Positions 30,249 to 38,488 of a stretch of 38,488 nucleotides of DNA are shown here, piece after piece (positions within the stretch are counted from its first letter, which is position 1; every line of letters begins with the position of its first letter). Source of the stretch: Hirudo medicinalis (Eukaryota > Annelida > Clitellata > Hirudinida > Hirudinidae); NCBI GenBank assembly GCA_011800805.1, contig MPNW01000155.1, positions 39,433 to 77,920 of the forward strand, written 5' to 3'. The translations under genes were made by a program, and so were the position numbers. Below the pieces are notes generated by a model that worked only from the letters and a program-made list of their open reading frames with translations, did no database searches and was not told the origin of the DNA.

Positions 30249-33200
30249 GCCAAAACCACGATCAAGGTAACTTTACCGTAGCTGGAGCTGTGAACGATGG
30301 CTCGAGGGCCCGGGATATCTGGTGCAATGGCGTCTGGTCGACACGTTGCTGATTCTTTTGTTCCATTGATGTTCTCCCAATTTTTTTCATCCCATTCTTC
30401 TGAGTCCTACAATTAGGACTAGAGCATGACATGTAGGAAAGTGCAGAAATGCTTCAGAATGCAATCTCAAGGGGGGACACATGTTTCCAATTAGAAACAA
30501 TTTGAACAACTGAAGATTGATTAATGCCCGAGATGGTGTCAAACCCATGTGCATCCTGTTTGCGGACCTGGGATCCTCGGCCTTCGAACCTCCCCGAGCC
30601 CTTAGGGTCTTTTGTTCTTATTAACATTGTTGATGTTACTATGTTTTATTATTGTTATAGTTATTAAACGACAACAACAGTAACGATGCTGTTAGTAATA
30701 TAAATAATATTGATAATTTTTTTTTGCCGAAAAGAAAACATGTCGCTCTGACGAGAGACCTGTCATGATCGTGACTAGCACTCCTGCTTTTTGGTCACTG
30801 GTCCACTGGCTTTATCTTATTGACAGCTTTCATGGCTGATGCCTGCTGAAATAATTTTTGTCACATCCCAAATGCTTCTGTTCCTTCTCGTCATTTAGTT
30901 TTAAACACAAACCATACCTGCACCAATCGATGAGTTACATTGTCGATGAGTTACATTCGATGAGTTACATTGTCGACACTCCACGAGGACACGAGACGAA
31001 CGCACCTTTTTAAGTAATGTTGTAACTCGGCTTGCACCAAACCCTCCATTCTGAGGAGAGGGAACCTATTTTTTCATCATCCAATGTGAGCATGAAAACT
31101 CATCTGGCTTTGGCTAATGGGTTCATTAATATTAATTAGTCAATATTTGAGGGAAGACAGTGAAATGATTGGTCTATGACTAACACTAGTTGAGGGATGC
31201 TAGTGATCATCATCATTGACGACACCATCATCAGCGTCGCTATCGCTGAGGATGCTCATTTGCACGTGTGGCCACGGCCTGGTTTTATGATGCAGGGTTT
31301 TTAAATTTCATAACTTTTATCATGGAAGTCAAACTGGTTGCAAATATTTCAAATCAACTGTTGGTGATTGTAGCCGTTCTTATTCTTTGTGGGTTTCTCG
31401 AGAGTCACTGCATTGTGACTATTGTTACTTTATAATTATGAGGTTTTTATTTTATTTTGCCACGTTTAATTAAAATTCTCATGTTTATTCAACAGGTATG
31501 AGGCAGGCACAGCCACAGCAAATTGTGAGTTCATTCACGAGTTTCCATCAATTTGATCACCAAAACCACACGAAGTTACTATTAAGTAATAATAGCAACG
31601 ACAAGCATCATCATCATCATCATCATCGTCACCGCCAGCGTCGTCAGTGTCTGAATCGTCGTGCGGAGTGTCGTTTGAAGATGACGTTTAAAAATTTATT
31701 GCTAAAATTACAAAGCAAAAGAAAAAATAACTCGACCCGAAAACACACCACCATCTGGCTCGACCGAATGTGTGACCTTCAATGAGCCGGGTGGCTGTAA
31801 TTGCCTTGAACTATCTGACATTTTGGTTAGTAATCTCCAAGTCGTGGGATGGATCCTCTGCCGTTCGCAAGGACTTGTACGGTACCTTGCCGTGCCTCGG
31901 GCAAGTGCCTTGTTCGCTTTTTCGGACGAGGTCTGGCAGAGTCATCCTTTTTCTCGTTGCTAAACATTTCTCTCGTTCGAACCAATCTGTGGAATCATTT
32001 GGTTTGTTGATGGCCTAGTTTATTATGAATAACTCTATCCCAGGGATGCCGCATGCATCTCCTACATGCATCCTCTTTGGAAGAAGGAGACTGGCGCAAA
32101 TAAATCAGACGACGGCGGCGTCTACGAGCATTTACTCATTACGAGTTTAAACGTTTTACGTGACGTGATGTGACGTTGTGAGAAAAATATTATTCCATGT
32201 CTGTACAAAAGAGAAATATAAATCTAAAACAACACCGCTTTTTACTTCTAATCCCCCACTTAGAGATTTGAGTAGTCTTACCTCCCTTTGGGCTTTTTTT
32301 GAATTCCCCCATTCCCTGAGGGTCGGCAACGTCGGATAACTACCGTGGATACTACTACTACTAAGGCGGTAACTACCCCCTTATCGTGTGTTGCATTTCA
32401 GCTGTCGTTTCTTTAAGTCCGACCTTTCTGAAAGTTCGCCATCAATATTTCCAACAGTGAACCATCTCTGGACTAAGGTGTTGCTTCCAAATGTACTTTC
32501 TTGTCCCTTTGTTGTTATCATCAATACTGCTGTTGTTGTTGTTGTTGTGAATAGTGTTGCTCTGCATCAGCGACTAGTTTTCAGTCTTATAATTATAAGA
32601 AATAAAGTAACAAACATTATTAATCCTCTAAAAAATGTAGTTGTAAAGGACATTTAAATTACTATTCGCTGACGGCGTCATCTGTGATGTCATTTCTTTT
32701 TCGTTCGCCATTAATGTCACCAATGTCGTCTGCCTCCTACGTTACAGATCCTTCCAACTCAACGCATCATACAGATCCAGCAACCGTTGCAGAGACTACA
32801 AACGGCGTCACTGCCGACTGCCCCCAGCCTGTCCATCAACAGTCTGTTGAACTATAGATTCAAATGTGAGTCTATTTTCACTACCTTTGAGTGCAGGTTC
32901 ATATCTGCATATCTGGTTGTTGTTGTTGTTGTTTCAGATGCACTATAAATAATTTGTTGTTATTGACAATACTAAATCTAATTATATAACAATATAATTT
33001 CTAGAGTAGTAGCAGTAATAATAATTAAATAATTATTAAATAATAATTATTATTAATAATTAAATAATTATTAATGAGGATTATTAGATAATTATTGCTT
33101 GGTAAATATTACTTAATAATAAATTAATGGTGACATACTCATCAAGTTATACTGAGGACATTAATAAAATGTTACTACTACTACTACAATTACTACTACT

Positions 33201-34696
33201 GCCACTACCACAACCACTACNGGACATTAATAAAATGTTACTACTACTACTACAATTACTACTACTGCCACTACCACAACCACTACTACTATCACTACCA
33301 CTACTTTGAAATGTTTTATTCAACCTTAAAACACGCACTGTAAAGCTATCATCCATAATCAATAATTATCATAAAATAATCAATAAATATCTTCAATAAT
33401 TATTATTATTTGTTAATGATTATTTGGATTATTCTTTACCTCTAGCTCCAGTCAATAGTCAGATTGTACTCACCACCACTCAGGTCAGGCCTCAGGTCGC
33501 CCAGCTGCAAACGACCAATAATATAATTAGGGTCAACAACATGGCAGCCAATCAAATAACAGTTCAGAGGCTGGCCGTCAACGGCAGCAGCCTCGTCAAC
33601 CCACGCCTTGTCCTACCCCAAACACAGGTGGTTTGCATTAATCCATATCGCGACAAACTTAGCGTTGGGATTGGATCCAGACGAGATGCATGCTTGAAAA
33701 TTTGAGCCAATAGGGCTTGGGTCTTGGCTTTGGTCACATTTCATCATGTGTTCTGAAACATTGTCGATATAACGCCACTCACGCTCGTATTTTGCGTTCT
33801 TCTGCTCAGAGACTCAGGCAGGTGGACGGTCCGTCCCTGACCGAGTTCATGGAAGATTTTGAAGAAGAGGAGGACGAATTCCTCTCAGAACCCTCTCAGC
33901 TCAGTGACAGTGATTCTGAGATCAAGGCCGAGGAAGAAGAGGAAGAGCCAGAGGTGAGGATCGAGTGTCAATCACTGTCTTTGATTTTATCGCGACATCA
34001 TTTTCATCTTGACATCATTTTCATCTTCCGTTGGAATCTTTAACTGCTTCAAAGAATCACAATGTTTTAAAGAATTACGATGACAGAGTATGTCAATATA
34101 AAATAAGATATAAAAAAAATATAAGTTAAATATAAAATGCAAAATATAAGTTAAGTACAATTAGTAGAATTGGAGCACGAACAGAATTTTGAAGACAATA
34201 ATTAAAAACTAGTTTTAAAAAATCATATAGAAAATATGAAATCAATATTACCTCTCGCCCAGATAAATCTCGATGACGTCAATCCACCGTCAATGTCCGA
34301 CATCGAGGACATGATGGATTGCGACAACCTGCTCGTCTGCCTCTTCCAGAAAGTTTGTGTTTCTTCGACATATCGACTCTTGTTTCTAATTAATATCCGT
34401 CTATCTTAATATACACATGTACAACACATACACATATATTACACATATATAACACATACACTATACACATATATACAATACATACACTATATACATATAT
34501 ACAATACATACACTATACTCATAATTATTATGGTCATAGAAATCTATAAGATTTTTAGATTCTACAAACATCCTCCTAGGTTACCAAGAAAAAGACAAAA
34601 TTCAAGCTCATCCTTAAGCTGGGCATTCTGTCGGTGGGCGGACGAGAGAACGTCTTCGGGCAAGCCTCGGGGAACATGGAAAGCCTCGCGCCTTGA
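27939..34696 (+). CDS. GTF2A1: transcription initiation factor IIA subunit 1 (TFIIA alpha/beta)
   Basis: Precursor of the TFIIA alpha and beta chains, which bind TBP and promoter DNA for RNA polymerase II initiation. Exons: 27939-27962, 29066-29167, 29268-29748, 31496-31524, 32748-32865, 33446-33627, 33810-33953, 34263-34352, 34580-34696, all in phase; 428 residues. The N-terminal helical bundle reads YVIDDVISKVHNTFLEDGKD then LQDLKELWQEKLIKSKAVD, matching human VIEDVINDVRDIFLDDGVDE. A Gln/Thr/Val-rich linker follows. QVDG starts the acidic stretch and fits the Taspase-1 cleavage rule Q-[FILV]-D/G. The C-terminal part has CDNLLVCLFQK, then KFKLILKLGILSVGGRENVF, matching the human beta-barrel segment KFHLKDGIMNLNGRDYIF. 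The end is divergent: it lacks the terminal acidic-Trp ending. The start sits in an ideal ACCATGG context. Confidence 0.92.
30001..30049. repeat. (ATT)n microsatellite
   Basis: An ATT run in GTF2A1 intron 3, with one ACT interruption. Confidence 0.9.
30180..30246. repeat. (ATT)n microsatellite
   Basis: About 22 ATT units, preceded by GTT, in the same intron. The source of a spurious poly-Tyr ORF. Confidence 0.9.
30926..30976. repeat. short tandem repeat CGATGAGTTACATTGT
   Basis: Three imperfect copies of a 14-16 bp unit in GTF2A1 intron 3. Confidence 0.75.
33156..33286. repeat. perfect 65-bp duplication flanking a single N
   Basis: Positions 33156-33220 and 33222-33286 are identical and separated by the only N in the window (33221). 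The unit contains ACT triplet repeats. It lies inside GTF2A1 intron 5. This is most simply an unmerged overlap in the assembly. Confidence 0.9.
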
Positions 34697-35282
34697 GGGG
34701 CAGTCCCGGGGATCCGTCGAGTTTCAGTGAAATGCAATACCGTCGCCGTTCGTGTACAGTATAAATGCCGACCTCCCTCCGCGGCCTCGCCTCGGGGTCG
34801 CCCCGGGGGGGGGAGGACATAGGAGAAAATGTACATTATTGTTTCATAAACGCATATTTTTCAGTAATTCTGAGATCCATTGCTTTTTTGCCTCACAACG
34901 GGACGTCCGATCGCCCCGAACGTTTTCGAAGCCCTTCTTGTGGGGGTCAGGTCTAGGAAAGGCAGAAGCAACGTGACGGCTCATCTTTCAAGAGGGTGAC
35001 GTTCGTGCCGACGACGACTGCAAAACGGATGTCACTCGTTACTGAAAGCTTTCTGTGATAACACTTCATTCTGACATTTTATCTTGATCTGTGATGCCAA
35101 AACCTACCAACATTTAGGAAATGCAACCTTGACCGGGCACCGGCCGTATCGACGTTGGACGTGCGGACGCGTCGACGGGATTCTGCACACTGTGCTATTC
35201 CAGCTCCTTGACATGCGACGTGTTCGTTATTGCATTGCAACCCCTGTTGCCATTATTATTTTGGTGTTGCCATGCTAATATA

Positions 35283-35374
35283 AGCATTATTATTGGCATA
35301 AATATTATTATAATTATTATTGTCATTATTATTATTGTTATTATTATTATTATTATTATCATTATTATTATTAT
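35283..35374. repeat. (ATT)n microsatellite
   Basis: ATT/GTC/ATA triplets over about 90 bp. Confidence 0.85.
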
Positions 35375-35772
35375 CCTTCGAGTAGTAATCCCTTGTTGCT
35401 GCTTTTTAATGTCCAGAGGTGTTCTCCGTCGAGCAGTTCAATTTAGGTTTTATTTTGTTACATTTTTTTAAATTCGTTTCTTTTTTTTGCTCCAAAACGT
35501 TACATTTATACTTAGGAGAGATTAGAGGTCGTCCATTCCTTTGTAAAGTTTATGGAGATGATCAGAAGATGGTCGAGTTTTGTTTTCACCTGAGGACGTG
35601 GTGGGTGAGCAGGCTGAAGGGAAGGGGGGCAGGGTGGATTGCCGGGACGGATTTTTGTTTTCTGCCGTGTATTTTGTTTTCCATCCGATTCGTCTGCACG
35701 GAGGACTCCTTCCAGAGATCCGTGGAGTGTTTTAGAAATTCTTCTCGGCTCTCGTCTGCTGCTTTGCGATTT

Positions 35773-35963
35773 ATTAATTATTATTATTATTATTATTGTT
35801 GTTATTATTACTGTCGTCACATTTTTTTGTCTATTTCTCCAATTAGTTTTTGGAATGCTTTCTTAAACTGTGTTTTATTACGAGATATTATTAACCAAGT
35901 TGCATATTATTAATATTATTATTGTTGTTGTTGTTATTATTATTATTATCATTATCATCATCC
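35773..35963. repeat. (ATT)n and (GTT)n microsatellites
   Basis: Two blocks, at about 35773-35817 and 35908-35963, with unique sequence between. Confidence 0.8.
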
Positions 35964-37508
35964 CGTTGTTTGGAAACGCTCGACTTGGGCTATTCAGTTT
36001 TTTGTGTCATGAGGTATTTTCTGAGATGAGGCTGGTGTGAACAGGTGGTCTCTCTTGTATTTCTTGATGGCATTTTCCTGGTGTATTTCGGGTCATACTA
36101 TTCTTTTAAGCGCATTTTATGAACAAAAACAAACATTTTTTTTCTCCAAATATCCGCTGAGTGTATCGCTTTGTTCAATCGTTTGCAAGTATCTTCCTGG
36201 TATCGGTCACCTGGTCTCTTCGTACTGACTGAACTTGCTGCACAGTACTCTGACCTCGTGCTAAGTACTTGTACTGTCCGTTGATCGTATTAAGCTTCCA
36301 TGTATCTTCATTTTTTTTGGTGCTGACTAGCGTAAGAAACAATAAAGCATAAACTCTGAGATGACATTTTCAAACGAGATCCACTGTGGACATTTTGTGG
36401 ACTCTTGCGTCTCAGGTCGTATTGTTGCTTGAGGGGTGTTCGACATGTTCGTTGCGTCCAACGACGTTCTTTTTGAGGAAACAACAACTTTTTTCTGTTC
36501 CTTTGGACAAGCACTGATCGTCATCTGTTGCTGGAGAAATACAGTCATTTAGAAGATAGTTCTTGGGTTTAAATATCTTTTTATTACGAAATGTCAATTA
36601 ACAATAACAGAGAACCTGGAATTACGAAGCCTAGCATAGTACTAAAGTTCCTAATTAAATTTAATTAAAAAAAGTAGCGCCGTAGACTTAAGCGCCCGTG
36701 GCTTATGACATTTATGTAGCGCAGTTTCCAGAGGCACTTTGGTCAAGCTGGGTCTTGAAGCCAAAGGCATCGATGTAACGATGATAGAAGTGATGACTTT
36801 TTTTTCGATCTTTTTCGACATGAAATCTTTGTTTTATAAAATGTACTTGTGTGGTATTACTAGTGGTTGTAATCCTTGAAAAAAAAAGAGCATCGTATCA
36901 TACCCATATTATCAACGAGTAACTCAACATTATCAACAAGTACTCAGCCGGATTACTCTAGTAAACTTTTAAATTCACAATATTTTTTTTTTTGCATTTT
37001 TTTTTTAATTTCATAAAAATGAAATCCCATTGTAAATTGTACGATGTACAATGTGAACCTCTCAAGGCGTCTCTCACGGACTGCTCATTGTCACAACTGG
37101 ACATCGCGACAAAACACACTCCCTCATGATATATTGCCAGTTATCACGAACAAAGATCGTCCAACCGGCATTAAAACCTTCAAAGACAGCCGAAAAGCGA
37201 CATTCCGATCATGTTCAGAATGACGAGCGCAGATCATTGGCAAGGTAACCAGGTGTGGATTGATTGGCGGACAGGTGTTTTCAGAACATGTGGCCCTCGT
37301 TCGCCTTTGTCAGCCCATTGTTGCGCTTTCGACAGGCGTCCTTTTTGGATCCGGGGCAGGAATGTCAAAGAGTGTGTGAAATTGCACCGATCAAGATCGC
37401 ACCGCTGGTAACCGCTGGCTTTGGGTTTTGAAATCGAAATAAAGAAGTATTATTATTAAGCTTGTCGATTCAATGCACAATGTTTACGCTCGCAAGTCAA
37501 CAAGAGTA

Positions 37509-37509
37509 C

Positions 37510-37541
<32 letters not shown>

Positions 37542-37588
37542 CGACGACGATGATGATGATGATGATGATGACGATGGCTGCGGTGATG
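37509..37588. repeat. (GAT)n/(GAC)n microsatellite
   Basis: About 24 triplets, mostly GAT with GAC interruptions. Confidence 0.9.
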
Positions 37589-37675
37589 ATAATAATCTGT
37601 AATCTCCTCTCGAGGGTTTTCGAGATTATCCTTAAGAACTCCATCATCTTCTCTTTCGACTTTGGGAAGATTTAT

Positions 37676-37870
37676 TGAATGAATACATGAATGAATGAAA
37701 GGGTGAATGCGTGGTGAATTGACGAATGCTTGAATGAATGGATGAATGAATGAATGGTGAATTGATGAATGCATGGATGGATTGGTAATTGGCTGTCTAC
37801 ACGGTTTGATAGATAGACGGATGGATGGATGGATGGATGGATGGATGCATTGGATGGATGGATGGATTCA
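37676..37870. repeat. (GAAT)n then (GGAT)n tetranucleotide repeats
   Basis: Degenerate GAAT repeats to about 37780, then regular GGAT repeats at about 37818-37868. The source of a spurious MDGWMDG ORF. Confidence 0.85.
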
Positions 37871-38360
37871 AGAACGAACGAATGAAGAAATTAATAATTT
37901 TCAGTAAAATAAAACCTCAAAAAACGAAAAATTGTTTACATTCGGAACTCAGAACTCAGAACAGCATCCATCTTCACCTTCCCAAAATCATCCTCATCCT
38001 CATGCTCCTCATCTCTACTTTTACTCTCCCAAATTGTTTCCACATCTCCAATTTTCATCGTCAGAGCTCGTTGGATGGTTCATCTCGGGGACTTTATATA
38101 GCGCCTCATTTATCGGAAACATTCTTAGAGGAGGTCTCTACTGATGCTGGAGCCGGTGATGGCGGCTATGTATTAGAACTTTTTTTGTGGATGACAAAGA
38201 AATGACTGATGACTGTAATTAATAATAATAATTATTATAATTATTATTATAAGTCATAATTAATGATAATTATTCGAAATTAATAATAACGACGAGTTGC
38301 AAGTAATGGTGATTGTCGAAGTAACTATATTTTAAGTAATTTGTATTTCAAATTTAAAAA

Positions 38361-38389
38361 ATAATATTAATAATAACAATAATAATAAC

Positions 38390-38424
<35 letters not shown>

Positions 38425-38488
38425 TAATAATAACAATAATAATAACAATAATAATAACAATAATAATAACAATAATAATAATAATAAT
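38361..38488. repeat. (AAT)n/(AAC)n microsatellite reaching the window end
   Basis: AAT triplets with regularly spaced AAC interruptions continue to the last base, so the repeat extends beyond the window. Confidence 0.9.

Larger units (their letters stand above)
34697..38488. other. 3' flank of GTF2A1, no gene recognised
   Basis: The first 350 bp (GTF2A1 3' UTR) are GC-rich with a G9 run near 34806-34815. The remainder is AT-rich with triplet and tetranucleotide repeats. AATAAA occurs at 36341-36346 and 37438-37443; either might end a transcript, but both are far from the stop. ORFs at 35419-35913 and 37825-38205 have low-complexity composition and no family resemblance, so I see no coding evidence. 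Confidence 0.5.

Noticed and set aside
30540..30600. second tRNA-like element (TTCGAACC present)
   Set aside because: Only a short box B-like match in reverse; no box A or cloverleaf could be drawn.
35419..35913. 164-codon ORF in the GTF2A1 3' flank
   Set aside because: It crosses a poly-Tyr microsatellite, has no domain resemblance, and its frame is open mainly because of base composition.
37484..37774. His-rich ORF on the minus strand
   Set aside because: It is the (GAT)n repeat and GAAT repeats read as His, Ser and Phe.
37825..38205. 126-codon ORF starting MDGWMDG
   Set aside because: The start is the (GGAT)n repeat and the rest has no recognisable feature or splice context.

Overview
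The window is nuclear DNA of an invertebrate animal. Genes are split into many short exons with GT-AG introns, introns and spacers are AT-rich, and triplet microsatellites of the (GAT)n/(CAT)n and (ATT)n/(AAT)n type occur throughout. The gene set (polycystin-1 family, prefoldin 2, an 11-finger CTCF, TFIIA alpha/beta) is bilaterian. A spiralian such as an annelid or mollusc is my best guess, but nothing here proves it. A single N flanked by a perfect 65-bp duplication looks like a draft-assembly seam.

Layout: (1) 363-13613, +: 3' part of a polycystin-1-like gene. I chained 27 exons whose splice phases agree throughout and give about 2,457 residues: a linker, GAIN/GPS, TM1, PLAT, TM2-6, the polycystin extracellular domain, the six-TM channel-like block and a long tail. 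The last 1,028 codons lie in one exon. (2) 14710-16490, +: a two-exon gene for a secreted, very basic protein I do not recognise, with repeated amphipathic segments after Lys-Arg sites. (3) 17098-18407, -: prefoldin subunit 2, tail to tail with gene 2. (4) 18893-19425, -: fragments of an unrecognised coding sequence. (5) 19684-22380, -: a multi-exon gene with a likely N-terminal RIIa-type dimerisation/docking domain and a frame break that a 44-nt intron would resolve. (6) 23519-27177, -: CTCF, six exons, 11 zinc fingers, two AT-hooks, one GC-AG intron. (7) 27939-34696, +: GTF2A1 (TFIIA alpha/beta), nine exons including a 29-nt microexon and a Taspase-1-type QVDG site. (8) 34697-38488: 3' flank full of microsatellites, no gene seen.

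CTCF and GTF2A1 are divergent and share a 761-bp interval. This holds a perfect CTCF-type core (CCACTAGGGGGCG, 27435-27447) next to YY1-like and ETS-like sites, so CTCF may bind its own promoter and also act on a general transcription factor gene. The other neighbours share no obvious pathway: a membrane receptor/channel, a secreted basic protein, a cytosolic chaperone subunit and a putative ciliary protein. All exon models are hand-made from splice consensus, phase and family similarity. No alignment or search was run.
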